Positions 15,368 through 23,557 of a stretch of 42,488 nt of DNA are shown here, piece by piece. The DNA lies in the NCBI GenBank assembly GCA_905181715.1, contig CAJIYT010000010.1:1-42488 (forward strand), read 5' to 3'. This stretch comes from an uncultured Candidatus Poseidoniales archaeon. GTDB taxonomy: Archaea; Thermoplasmatota; Poseidoniia; Poseidoniales; Poseidoniaceae. Every line of letters begins with the position of its first letter. The first letter of the stretch is position 1. The position numbers and the translations under genes were made by a program. Under the pieces are notes generated by a model. It was given only the letters and a program-made list of their open reading frames with translations. It ran no database searches and was not told the DNA's origin.

Positions 15368-15414
15368 CTACTGCCAAAAGGCAGTAGATTTTGATTTCAC
15401 CCGTAGTTGAAATC
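15368..15414. terminator. Two tandem hairpins between convergent genes
   Basis: CTACTGCC-AAAA-GGCAGTAG (15368-15387) is a perfect 8-bp stem with a tetraloop, followed by ATTTTGATTT. Directly after it GATTTCA (15393-15399) and TGAAATC (15408-15414) form a second 7-bp stem. They sit between the ABA4-like gene and the convergent glutaryl-CoA dehydrogenase gene, so a bidirectional terminator or 3' end stabiliser is likely. Confidence 0.55.
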
Positions 15415-15424
15415 TAAAGTCTAT

Positions 15425-16600
15425 TCAAATCGAGCGAGTAAATGCCTGAATGCCAGTGATATGACGACCAATGATCAAGTTGTGTATATCGTGAGTTCCT
15501 TCATAGGTTTTTACCGATTCTAGGTTAGCCATGTGGCGCATAATTGGGTATTCATCAAGGATACCATTTGCGCCATGAATATCACGGGCACTGCGAGCAA
15601 CCTCTAGTGCTATGTCGACATTGTTCATCTTCGCTAATGATATCTGCTCAGGGAACCAAGAGCCATCGTCCTTCTTGCGGCCGAGGTGATATGCTAGCAA
15701 TTGACCCTTGGTGATCTCACGCAACATCCAAGCCAATTTATTTTGCACCAATTGGTATGAGGCGATTGGGTGGTCGAATTGAATACGGGAAAGTGCGTAT
15801 GTTTTTGCGCTGTGGAAACAAGCCATAGCAGCACCGAGTGCTCCCCATGATATGCCAAAGCGAGCGTTATTGAGGCATGAAAATGGCCCTTTCAATCCTT
15901 TGACTTCAGGGAACATACGATCTTTTGGAATTTTACAATCTTGGAAAACCAATTCGCTGGTTATACTAGCTCGAAGTGAGTATTTACCCTTCATTTCGGG
16001 TGCGGAAAAGCCGACATCATCTTTTTCAACGATAAAACCACGAATCACGCCATCAAGTTTAGCCCAAACCACAGCAACATCTGCTATTGTGCCGTTGGTA
16101 ATCCACATCTTTGCTCCGTTGAGTAAGTAGTGATCACCCATATCCTCGGCTTTTGTTATCATGTCTCCGGGGTTGGACCCATAATCAGGTTCGGTTAGTC
16201 CAAAGCAGCCAATCCATTCACCACTTGCCATTTTTGGCAAGTAGTAATTTTTCTGTTCCTCGGTACCGAAATCCCAAATTGGATACATAGCTAGCGAGCC
16301 TTGTACTGAAGCAAATGAACGAAGACCAGAATCTCCTCTCTCGAGTTCTTGACAAATCAATCCATAGGCGACATAGGATAAACCAGGGCAGCCATAGCCT
16401 TCTAACGGTGCGCCGAGGACTCCCATCTCTCCGAGAGCGACTCGCCATTTGTCGGGAAATACTCCATCTGCGCATGCTTGTTCGATATTTGGGATGACCT
16501 CTTCGTCGACCCATTCTCTTACCATATCACGAATCATGATTTCCTCTTCGGAAAGCAGGCTCTCGATGTCGTAGAAGTCTAGTCCTTCAAAGGGCTCCAT
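15425..16600 (-). CDS. gcdH: Glutaryl-CoA dehydrogenase (acyl-CoA dehydrogenase family)
   Basis: This 391-residue flavoenzyme oxidises and decarboxylates glutaryl-CoA to crotonyl-CoA in lysine and tryptophan breakdown, passing electrons to ETF. Nearly every block matches GCDH: SVQGSLAMYPIWDFGTEEQK, GCFGLTEPDYGSNPG, KMWITNG, CLNNARFGISWGALGA, ARDIHGANGILDEY and the catalytic Glu E367 in KTYEGTHDIHN with IGRHITGIQAF. The Arg preceding SVQ (SGLRSFASVQ) corresponds to the glutarate-binding Arg of human GCDH, supporting substrate choice. Start ATG 16600 gives an ordinary length. etfB and etfA lie about 3 kb away. It follows a membrane propeller gene by 37 bases on the same strand. Confidence 0.92.
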   Translation of the reverse strand: MEPFEGLDFYDIESLLSEEEIMIRDMVREWVDEEVIPNIEQACADGVFPDKWRVALGEMGVLGAPLEGYGCPGLSYVAYGLICQELERGDSGLRSFASVQGSLAMYPIWDFGTEEQKNYYLPKMASGEWIGCFGLTEPDYGSNPGDMITKAEDMGDHYLLNGAKMWITNGTIADVAVVWAKLDGVIRGFIVEKDDVGFSAPEMKGKYSLRASITSELVFQDCKIPKDRMFPEVKGLKGPFSCLNNARFGISWGALGAAMACFHSAKTYALSRIQFDHPIASYQLVQNKLAWMLREITKGQLLAYHLGRKKDDGSWFPEQISLAKMNNVDIALEVARSARDIHGANGILDEYPIMRHMANLESVKTYEGTHDIHNLIIGRHITGIQAFTRSI

Positions 16601-16637
16601 ATCCTGTTCCCGTTGCTAAGACCCTCATGAATGTTAC

Positions 16638-17819
16638 CTACTTTTTCTTCTTCTTATCAAAGCCACGTAGTTGTAGATACTTGCGTTGTAACCAAGGACT
16701 ATTCCAATAAATCATGCCTATGAGCACTCCTGGGACTGAGATTACTACGACTATTGCTAAGATTGTGGCGAGCATACTATCGGTCAATTCACTAGTCAAT
16801 GGCTCAAACGAGATTACACTCCCACGACTAGTAATCATGAAACCTGTTCTAACATCATTTTCCCAAGCCATAACCAAACTATCACCAGCCAATGATGTAT
16901 CGGTAGCGATTAAATCTTCATTGAGGAGCAAAGTATTGGAATCCGTGGTGTCGGGGTTTTGTCTAATCAGGCCAAAAGGTGCAGTATAGAGTAAGGTGCT
17001 CGAATCGATACCGCGGTTTTCTCCAATTAAATCACCTCCGAGGTCTTTTAATTCCCAGATCAATTCCATAGTCGATGAAGATGCGACATCAGGGTTTATC
17101 CTCAAGGTTCCAATCCTCGCATTTGAGCCATAGGTAGTGCATTCATTTAGGGCTCCATCATCACAGGATATTCCAATCCATGTGTCTGAACTCGTACCGC
17201 TTATCCAAGTAAGTATGGCATCCCTATCTATTACGAATACACCATCATTAAGTGTCACTCCAATACATATACCATTGTCGGATTTATGACAAGTGATGTC
17301 GGTAATTGCAGTTTCTTTACTATCATTTAATGCTTCGAAACCAGATCCATTAGAATATTTCCAGATATTACCACTTTGAGCAGCGACATAGGCGTGGGTT
17401 CCACTTTGAACCCAAGACATAGCCGTTAGATCTTCATCGGCTATAGCGGCTGGAACCTGAATCGTCTCAATAGCATGAGTCTCACCGACATATCGCAGCA
17501 TAGTGCCTGATTGTCCGACCAAATAAGCAGTATTTCCACGCGGGTGCCAGGCCGCAGCATTTAGTGAATGGTTAACCTTCTTTTCCAAATCGATATCAGT
17601 CGTCCTATCATTAGCACTTGTAGCCATCAATATATGTGAATAACCATCTACTCCGAATAATAGAATCTTTTCATTATTGGGGGATAACTCTCCTCCCGAA
17701 AGACCGATGTCATTATCCGCCAGTTTATCTTCTACAGTCAATTGGATGGAGGTTGTAAATGCTGCCGATGCTATTGGAATCATCAGCAAGGCCAGTAGAC
17801 AGGCCCCCACTCGTCGCAT
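16638..17819 (-). CDS. Membrane-anchored secreted protein with WD/PQQ-like propeller repeats
   Basis: This 393-residue protein begins with a signal peptide (MRRVGACLLALLMIPIASAA). The exported domain, to about residue 345, shows repeated strands with the pattern of beta-propeller blades (AAWHPRGNTAYLVGQSGTML, MSWVQSGTHAYVAAQSGNIW). It contains Cys pairs (ITCHKSDNGIC and ISCDDGALNEC), likely disulphides outside the cell. One TM helix follows (about 350-372, MLATILAIVVVISVPGVLIG), and the protein ends in a basic cytoplasmic tail with five Lys. No enzyme motif was recognised. It is divergent from the gene at 17910. Confidence 0.7.
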   Translation of the reverse strand: MRRVGACLLALLMIPIASAAFTTSIQLTVEDKLADNDIGLSGGELSPNNEKILLFGVDGYSHILMATSANDRTTDIDLEKKVNHSLNAAAWHPRGNTAYLVGQSGTMLRYVGETHAIETIQVPAAIADEDLTAMSWVQSGTHAYVAAQSGNIWKYSNGSGFEALNDSKETAITDITCHKSDNGICIGVTLNDGVFVIDRDAILTWISGTSSDTWIGISCDDGALNECTTYGSNARIGTLRINPDVASSSTMELIWELKDLGGDLIGENRGIDSSTLLYTAPFGLIRQNPDTTDSNTLLLNEDLIATDTSLAGDSLVMAWENDVRTGFMITSRGSVISFEPLTSELTDSMLATILAIVVVISVPGVLIGMIYWNSPWLQRKYLQLRGFDKKKKK

Positions 17820-17909
17820 GACCTGTGCACAAGGAACTGAACAAAAACCCTGTTGGTCTTTACCGGCTTGTGACGGTGGGCTTATGATGCGAGTGCCAAT
17901 GGGTTGGTC

Positions 17910-18443
17910 ATGGAGACATTTGAGGTCAAGCGAGGATTGGTAAAGAGCATCGGTGGCAATGCCGGCTTAGCAAAGATGGCAACAGAGTACTTTAATGATG
18001 TTCAAGTCGAAACTGAAGGTATTTTCACCGCTAATTTCGCCATCCTTAAGCAAGTAGAGTGTGGTTTTAACGAGAAGGGAAAACTAGAGGTCGAAGTAGA
18101 GCAGATGAAAGGTTCTGACCTCGGTGATTTCCTAGAAAGTGATGGTGGCCGCGAAAAGGCACTTGAATCACGTAAGCGCTGGTCTAATTTCCTTGACGCT
18201 GCTACTGGCTATAATCCAAAGCAGCGTGGTGATAAAGCTAAAGAAGCTGGTAAGAAGTTGTCTAAGGCTAAATCAGGGATTGCAATGGCTCGAAAGTTGA
18301 TGTCTATTTCAGAGAAGATGGGTGATGATACCAAAGCTGAGGCAGAGGTTCTCATCGCAGAAATTGAGAGCAAACTCGCAGAGGGTGATGGTACACGTGC
18401 CGCCTCTCTAAGTGAAAAATTAAACAAGTTACTATCACCATGA
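17910..18443 (+). CDS. Conserved-looking hypothetical protein, possibly DUF5611-like, with a charged helical C-terminus
   Basis: The product has 177 residues from ATG 17910; TTG 17904 is an alternative. The first 75 residues form an alpha/beta module (FEVKRGLVKSIGGNAG, FTANFAILKQVECGF, KLEVEVEQ) that resembles archaeal DUF5611 proteins, but I hold this loosely. The rest is Lys/Glu/Ala-rich and strongly helical (KAKEAGKKLSKAKSGIAMAR; AEVLIAEIESKLAEGDG), suggesting a coiled coil. No signal peptide or TM segment is present. It ends 9 bases before tyrS, with GAGGTGAAT between, so it is probably the first gene of an operon with tyrS. Confidence 0.6.
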   Translation: METFEVKRGLVKSIGGNAGLAKMATEYFNDVQVETEGIFTANFAILKQVECGFNEKGKLEVEVEQMKGSDLGDFLESDGGREKALESRKRWSNFLDAATGYNPKQRGDKAKEAGKKLSKAKSGIAMARKLMSISEKMGDDTKAEAEVLIAEIESKLAEGDGTRAASLSEKLNKLLSP

Positions 18444-18452
18444 GGTGAATGA

Positions 18453-19580
18453 ATGGATGAGTTGGCCGAGAAGTGTGCGCGGGTCGAGGAACTCTCGCAA
18501 ACCGATCGGACACGTCTATCACAGATGGTAGATGATGTCGATGAGGCAGTAGGTATTGCTCATCTTGTGGATTGTTTGGCTGACGGCAGCAGTCTTGGTG
18601 GCGACGGTATCATCAGATGTTATGTCGGTTTTGAACCGAGTGGCAAGGCTCATATTGGCTGGAAGGTTCTCTCCTTGCAACTGCGTCGAATGCTCGATGC
18701 TAAGGCTAATGTTCTGATTTTCTTAGCCGATTGGCATGCTTGGGTCAACGATAAATTCGGTGGCGTAATGGATTCGATTCAACTGACAGGCCGTTACATG
18801 GAAGATACCTTCAGAGCGTTACTTGGCCAACCACCAGAGGGTGAAGGGCCCGGTGAATTACGCTTTGTTTATGCTAGCGCTATTATGGATAACGGCGAAT
18901 ATTGGGCACGTGTACTAAGATGTTCAAAGAACATGGGTCTGGCACGTGTAAGGAGAACGTTTTCGATAATGGGTCGTGATGAAGATTCAAGCGATGGTGA
19001 TCTTTCACGATTTTACTATCCGGCTCTTCAAGCAGCTGATATTTTCGAATTGAATATAGATGTTGCAATAGGTGGAATGGACCAGCGAAAGGCGCACATG
19101 TACATGCGTGATGTTGCCGACCGCTGGGGCTGGAGTAAAGCGACATGTCTGCACACTCCAATTATTTCCAATCTCAAGAGCAAGGGTGCAAGGATGGAAT
19201 CTTTTGACCATAAGATGAGTAAATCTGATCCCAACGGTGCAATTCTTTTGCACGATGATGAAAAGTCTCTGGCTAAGAAATTACGGAAGGCTTACCTCGA
19301 CCCAGAAGATTCAGAATCTCCTGTTTACGAATTGATAGAACATATTGTCCTACCTGAAAACGGCAGCCTTGAAGTTATACCTAACCCCGAATATGGTGAA
19401 CCTTCTACATGGACTGATTTAATTGCAATTAGGGCTGCAGTTAGTGATGGAACCCTCCATCCTTTCGATGTGAAGATGGCTGTAGCAAGCGGTATTTCGA
19501 GTGGTCTTTCCTGCGTGGCTGAGTTCTTTGCAAATAATCCTGAAACGCTGATTGCGCTCGAGTCATTGAGCAATGATTGA
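18453..19580 (+). CDS. tyrS: Tyrosyl-tRNA synthetase, archaeal/eukaryal type
   Basis: This 375-residue class I synthetase attaches tyrosine to tRNA-Tyr. It shows YVGFEPSGKAHIGW with HIGW at 67-70 as the HIGH motif and KMSKS at 254-258. YYPALQAADIFELNIDVAIG with GGMDQRKAHMYMRD forms the Tyr and tRNA pocket typical of archaeal enzymes, which lack the bacterial S4 C-terminal domain. Start ATG 18453 follows GAGGTGAAT. The region 123-133 (LLGQPPEGEGP) is a small loop insertion. A short hairpin separates it from etfB downstream. Confidence 0.95.
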   Translation: MDELAEKCARVEELSQTDRTRLSQMVDDVDEAVGIAHLVDCLADGSSLGGDGIIRCYVGFEPSGKAHIGWKVLSLQLRRMLDAKANVLIFLADWHAWVNDKFGGVMDSIQLTGRYMEDTFRALLGQPPEGEGPGELRFVYASAIMDNGEYWARVLRCSKNMGLARVRRTFSIMGRDEDSSDGDLSRFYYPALQAADIFELNIDVAIGGMDQRKAHMYMRDVADRWGWSKATCLHTPIISNLKSKGARMESFDHKMSKSDPNGAILLHDDEKSLAKKLRKAYLDPEDSESPVYELIEHIVLPENGSLEVIPNPEYGEPSTWTDLIAIRAAVSDGTLHPFDVKMAVASGISSGLSCVAEFFANNPETLIALESLSND

Positions 19581-19616
19581 GATAAGGTTCATCAACGGCT
19601 TTCTGGTCGCCTGTTC

Positions 19617-19632
19617 ATCCCCTGTGGGGGAT
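19617..19632. terminator. Short hairpin between tyrS and etfB
   Basis: ATCCCC (19617-19622), TGTG loop and GGGGAT (19627-19632) form a perfect 6-bp GC-rich stem. It lies 37 bases after the tyrS stop and 10 before the etfB start, directly upstream of the GGTGAGG ribosome binding site. It could be a terminator/processing element or a translation-modulating leader hairpin. No T-tract follows. Confidence 0.3.
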
Positions 19633-19642
19633 AGGTGAGGAA

Positions 19643-20386
19643 ATGGTAGAGATAGTAGTCTTAGTCAAGCGAGTTCCTGATACCAATGCTCGTATTGTAG
19701 TCGATAGTGGTAAGGTCGATTTGTCGATGGTAAAATGGGTTATGAGCCCCTATGATGAATTTGCTATTGAGGCGGCATTAAGGCATCGAGAAGCAACAGG
19801 TGGTAAAGTCACAGCCCTAACTTTAGGTTCAGCTGATTGTGATAAAATTCTCAAAGATGCCAAAGCCATCGGTGTCGATGAATTAGTCCGTGTATGGGAT
19901 GACTCCTGGGCTGAAATGGATTCCAATTCCCTCCAATCAGTTCTTTCCAGTGTTATTTTAGGATTGGGAGCGCAAGTTGTCTATTGTGGAAAAGCAGCGG
20001 CTGATACCGGTGCGGGATCTACTTGTCCGGGAGTAGCGGAAAGGCTTGGTTGGGCGAGTATATCCAATATCACAGACATCTCATTCGAAAATGGAATCAA
20101 AGTCACCTGTCCATTTGATGGCGGCTCTGCTAAGGTCGCAATTCCATTGCCAGCGGTAATCAGTTGTGATAAGGGTGCATTCAAAGTGCGTAAACCCAAT
20201 GTCAAGGGAATAATGATGGCCAAAAGAGCACAGGTAGAAGTTCGAAGCGAAACCGCACCAGCGTCTACAGTGAGCGTTGTCAATCAATCGGCACCTCCAC
20301 AAAAGGCTGAGGGTAAGAAGTACAATAGTGCTGATTCTGCCGGAGAGGTTGCAAGACTTCTAAGAGATGAGGCAAACGTAATTTGA
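19643..20386 (+). CDS. etfB: Electron transfer flavoprotein, beta subunit
   Basis: EtfB (247 residues) pairs with EtfA to carry electrons from acyl-CoA dehydrogenases to the membrane quinone pool. The N-terminus IVVLVKRVPDTNARIVVDSG, then WVMSPYDEFAIEAALRHRE, is canonical. Later blocks are TLGSADCDKILKDAKAIGVDELVRV, the AMP-binding AADTGAGSTCPGVAERLGW, and KPNVKGIMMAKRAQVE. The C-terminal 50 residues hold a flexible Pro/Ala/Ser part and then GEVARLLRDEANVI, the recognition region. ATG 19643 follows GGTGAGGAA. etfA starts 9 bases after the stop. Confidence 0.94.
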   Translation: MVEIVVLVKRVPDTNARIVVDSGKVDLSMVKWVMSPYDEFAIEAALRHREATGGKVTALTLGSADCDKILKDAKAIGVDELVRVWDDSWAEMDSNSLQSVLSSVILGLGAQVVYCGKAAADTGAGSTCPGVAERLGWASISNITDISFENGIKVTCPFDGGSAKVAIPLPAVISCDKGAFKVRKPNVKGIMMAKRAQVEVRSETAPASTVSVVNQSAPPQKAEGKKYNSADSAGEVARLLRDEANVI

Positions 20387-20395
20387 GGTGATTTA

Positions 20396-21319
20396 ATGTC
20401 TGAAACAATTGTAATAGCAGAGATAAATAATGGTGTAGTTGCAGATGTTACTGCCGAATTGGTAAGTGCAGTAATCGCCTTTGGTGGCAGTCCTACCATT
20501 ATCGTCCCCTGTGTGAATTCTAGTATTGCTGACGGAGCCGGATTTACTGGCGCAGGACGAGTAATAGCCTGTAAAGGTCCTATGTTTGCTTCGTATGATG
20601 CTGCTGGTTGGGCTAATGCCCTCGACGCAGTAACTCCCGCAGGTTCAATATTCGTCGCAGCCAGTCCGCGCTCGAAAGACCTTGCAGCAAGAATAGCAGC
20701 CCGTCGCAATATACCCGTTGTTCAAGATGTTGTAGCCATCGATGGTTCAAATCTAACCAGTCCGGTATATTCTGGTAAAGCGATGCAGACAGTCAATGCA
20801 TCAGCAGATGTTGTCGTCAGCGTACGTGCCAATATCTTCGCCGCAGCAGTTTCAGTTCCAGCAGATGTCAGTGTCATCGACCAATCCGGTGATGTGCTGA
20901 CTGCAGTCGAGGAGTTACTTGCCCGATCTAGCGAGCGTCTTGATGTGGCAGAAGCCAATATCATAATCTCGGGTGGAAGAGGAATGTCCTCACCAGAAAA
21001 TTTCTCCCACCTTGAAAGAATCGCTGATGTTCTCGGTGCAGCGGTTGGTGCCAGTAGGGCAGCAGTCGATACCTGGGATGATATTCCGCATGGAATGCAA
21101 GTCGGACAAACCGGTAAGACCGTCAATCCTAATCTCTACATCGCAGTAGGTATTTCTGGAGCAATACAACACTTAGCTGGAATGCGTTCATCGAAGTACA
21201 TAGTCGCAATCAACAAGGATGCAGACGCACCGATTTTCCAATATGCTGATTATGGAATAGTAGCAACTTGGGAAGAGACACTTCCAATTCTTGAAAAATC
21301 TCTTGCCGCAATGATGTAA
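20396..21319 (+). CDS. etfA: Electron transfer flavoprotein, alpha subunit
   Basis: EtfA (307 residues) carries the FAD of the ETF dimer. The C-terminal FAD domain is plain: [89 protein letters not shown]. The N-terminal domain is a typical Ala-rich Rossmann-like fold. GAGGTGATTT precedes ATG 20396. In the same window the natural electron donor is the glutaryl-CoA dehydrogenase at 15425-16600; an ETF:quinone oxidoreductase was not found here. It is convergent with the MBL hydrolase gene, with stops directly abutting. Confidence 0.95.
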   Translation: MSETIVIAEINNGVVADVTAELVSAVIAFGGSPTIIVPCVNSSIADGAGFTGAGRVIACKGPMFASYDAAGWANALDAVTPAGSIFVAASPRSKDLAARIAARRNIPVVQDVVAIDGSNLTSPVYSGKAMQTVNASADVVVSVRANIFAAAVSVPADVSVIDQSGDVLTAVEELLARSSERLDVAEANIIISGGRGMSSPENFSHLERIADVLGAAVGASRAAVDTWDDIPHGMQVGQTGKTVNPNLYIAVGISGAIQHLAGMRSSKYIVAINKDADAPIFQYADYGIVATWEETLPILEKSLAAMM

Positions 21320-22045
21320 TCATAGCCAAGAACCGCGGCCAAACCTTTGGCCGTTGACAAAGGGGTTAGTTTCCTTTTCATGACCTATTGTCGTCAAAGG
21401 GCCATGGCCAGGATGGACTATTGTATCCTCCTCAAGAGGCCAAAGACGTTCTCTTATCATCGATAATAGTAGTTCCATGTCTCCACCAGAATCAGGTAGA
21501 TCGGTTCTACCGACCGACCCTTCGAACAGTGTATCACCGACGAAGAGATGATCAGCGCCATCTTCAACAGTCAACTTTAGACAGCAACCTCCGAGGGTAT
21601 GGCCAGGGGTATGAATGATTTCGAAATTCAAGTTGTTAAAAGAAAATAAATCCCCATGGTCCCATTCTATATCTGCAAGCGCCGGTTCTGGGACGGTGAA
21701 ACCCCATCTGTTGGCTGCTGATTGAACGGTGGATTGTAGAAAGGCATCATCAGCGTGCAGATGCCATTTGACATCATATCTTTCAAGCAGATAAGGAATG
21801 TGGCCACTGTGATCAAAGTGGGCATGGGTGTTCAAGAGTGCGACAACATTTCTTTCACCTTGGTATTCACCGATTATTGCATCGGGACCAGAACCTTCGC
21901 GTCGATCGAGCCAAGATATAATTCTCTCAGCCTCTCCTCCACCGTCAATTATTACACAAGTTCCATCTTCTGGATCGGTTACTACAGAACATCTCTGTTG
22001 TAATGCAGTGACCATAAAATGCTCAACTAGTGGTGATTTAACCAT
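21320..22045 (-). CDS. Metallo-beta-lactamase fold hydrolase, glyoxalase II-like
   Basis: This 241-residue protein starts at ATG 22045, which has AAGGAG upstream; an upstream frame to 22075 would overlap the preceding gene. Zinc ligands are H74-x-H76-x-D78-H79 in NTHAHFDHSGH, a further His in HTPGHTLGGCC, and Asp in FVGDTLFEGSVGRTDL with HPGHGPLTTIGHE at the C-terminus. This is the small glyoxalase II/hydrolase type with two metals. The motif GSVGRTDLPDSG is typical of YcbL-like and persulfide-dioxygenase-like enzymes. The substrate, probably a thioester or sulfur compound, cannot be named. It ends the long minus-strand run that begins at 27521. Confidence 0.88.
   Translation of the reverse strand: MVKSPLVEHFMVTALQQRCSVVTDPEDGTCVIIDGGGEAERIISWLDRREGSGPDAIIGEYQGERNVVALLNTHAHFDHSGHIPYLLERYDVKWHLHADDAFLQSTVQSAANRWGFTVPEPALADIEWDHGDLFSFNNLNFEIIHTPGHTLGGCCLKLTVEDGADHLFVGDTLFEGSVGRTDLPDSGGDMELLLSMIRERLWPLEEDTIVHPGHGPLTTIGHEKETNPFVNGQRFGRGSWL
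21336..21353. terminator. Hairpin at the abutting 3' ends of etfA and the MBL hydrolase gene
   Basis: CGGCCAAA (21336-21343), CC, TTTGGCCG (21346-21353) is a perfect 8-bp stem. It lies inside the last codons of the hydrolase gene and 17 bases beyond the etfA stop, so it can act as an etfA terminator or as a shared 3'-end element. Confidence 0.4.
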
Positions 22046-22061
22046 TGTAGGCAACTCCTTA

Positions 22062-23534
22062 CTAAATGCTCTCAACCGTAATACTCAAAGAATCAGAAGT
22101 CCAACTACCATCGCGGTCACGCACCCTTAGGTCGAACCGATGAACCCCAATTGAAATCTTGACCTTGACCTTTGGTTTATCTGATATTTCCTTGCCGGTT
22201 GAATCGATCCATTGCCAACTCTCAATTCGCTCCTGAGGGTCATAAGATGAAGAACCATCCAAAGTTACCAGTGCCTTTCCATCTTCGTCAGATTTAATGA
22301 CCCGATCACTGCCGCTATCCGCTTTTGGTGGGATTTTTTCATCGATTGCGGTTTTCAATTCAGCCATCAGGTCATATGCCTCTTCAGCATTGACTTTGGT
22401 TTCCTCTTCATCATCATCGAGCATTCCCATCAATAACGACATGTCAGCAGTCGATTGCGATTTGGACTGATCATCTATCGCTACTAGTGCCTCAAAAGCC
22501 TCGTCTTTACCATACAGGTCACCTGCATCGATTTCTATTGCTGGTGCTTCACCCCAATCAGGCATTGCTCCGGCAGTTTCGGTGATATCACTTGGCTCAG
22601 CATTGGCATTGATGATAATCACCGGTTCACTTTCAGTCCAATCATTCTGATCTTCTCCTCCAATCATAACTACACTCCAATCTGCACTTGCAGCACAGTG
22701 TTCGGTCATTCCTTGATGTTCTACCGACCATGAAATACCATCTTTGTTGATTAGATAGACGTGAAACCAGGCAGTTGCTAATACCCTTTCACCACCATCT
22801 ATCATATTGCGAATTGGATGTTGAATCTCGGCTACGACTTCACCATAGTGCTGCACTCCGCCCATGTCGAGACCTTGCCACACACCGTCAAGAGCGACGA
22901 CCCTTGCTTTTGGCTCATTTCTTTCAATCAATTTACCATTGCGCCAACACTCAACCTCAATCGCTTCTTCTTCACCAGGGACCAAACCGTGGCCCTCTCG
23001 TGCAACGATAATAGCGTCGCCGTTCCAGCCTAGAGCTGTGATTACTTCGCCGACAGTGCCTCTTTGTGGACGTTGCCAAATCAATTCTCCATCCCATGAG
23101 AATGCGCGAACATTTCCTGCTTCATCAGCGATCGCTAAACTTGAACCGATGGCTATGTGTAAAGTGTTTTGAATATCTGCATCGAATATTGCATCTCCTC
23201 TCTCATTCAAAACATGCGTCCGGCCTAATCCGTCACTATAAACTACAAATCCCCGGCCAACAGCCAGTTTCTCCGCACCGGTGTCATCAGTGTGTTGCCA
23301 GATTTCTTCAGCATCGGAATAACAGGTTAGACCGCTTCGGTGAGCGACTAATAATTGGTTGTCAGCTATGTATCTAATAGCAGTCACTCCTATACATTCG
23401 ATGACCGGACCTCCAGTGATGACCACCCTTTCTCTCTCAGCGAAAGCAGAACTGCTGCCGTCAGCGCTGACAGAAACTGCGATGACCTTAGATTTTGATT
23501 CGAGTCGTTCGACTATGGCGACACTACGGCCCAT
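22062..23534 (-). CDS. Propeller-repeat protein with a C-terminal PKD domain, no signal peptide
   Basis: This 490-residue protein begins MGRSVAIVERLESKSKVIAV without an export signal. Residues 1 to about 300 repeat short strands (AVSVSADGSSSAFAERERVV, HVLNERGDAIFDADIQNTLH, VRAFSWDGELIWQRPQRGTV) in a beta-propeller manner. An acidic linker (about 335-400, LLMGMLDDDEEETKVNAEEA) leads to a C-terminal PKD fold: ALVTLDGSSSYDPQERIESW, then GVHRFDLRVRDRDGSWTSDS. PKD domains are normally extracellular, so the lack of a signal is unusual. A cytoplasmic scaffold is one option. It lies 23 bases after the ThiI-like gene and 16 before the MBL hydrolase gene on the same strand. Confidence 0.75.
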   Translation of the reverse strand: MGRSVAIVERLESKSKVIAVSVSADGSSSAFAERERVVITGGPVIECIGVTAIRYIADNQLLVAHRSGLTCYSDAEEIWQHTDDTGAEKLAVGRGFVVYSDGLGRTHVLNERGDAIFDADIQNTLHIAIGSSLAIADEAGNVRAFSWDGELIWQRPQRGTVGEVITALGWNGDAIIVAREGHGLVPGEEEAIEVECWRNGKLIERNEPKARVVALDGVWQGLDMGGVQHYGEVVAEIQHPIRNMIDGGERVLATAWFHVYLINKDGISWSVEHQGMTEHCAASADWSVVMIGGEDQNDWTESEPVIIINANAEPSDITETAGAMPDWGEAPAIEIDAGDLYGKDEAFEALVAIDDQSKSQSTADMSLLMGMLDDDEEETKVNAEEAYDLMAELKTAIDEKIPPKADSGSDRVIKSDEDGKALVTLDGSSSYDPQERIESWQWIDSTGKEISDKPKVKVKISIGVHRFDLRVRDRDGSWTSDSLSITVESI

Positions 23535-23557
23535 ACAGGGACCAGTTTACATCAGGT

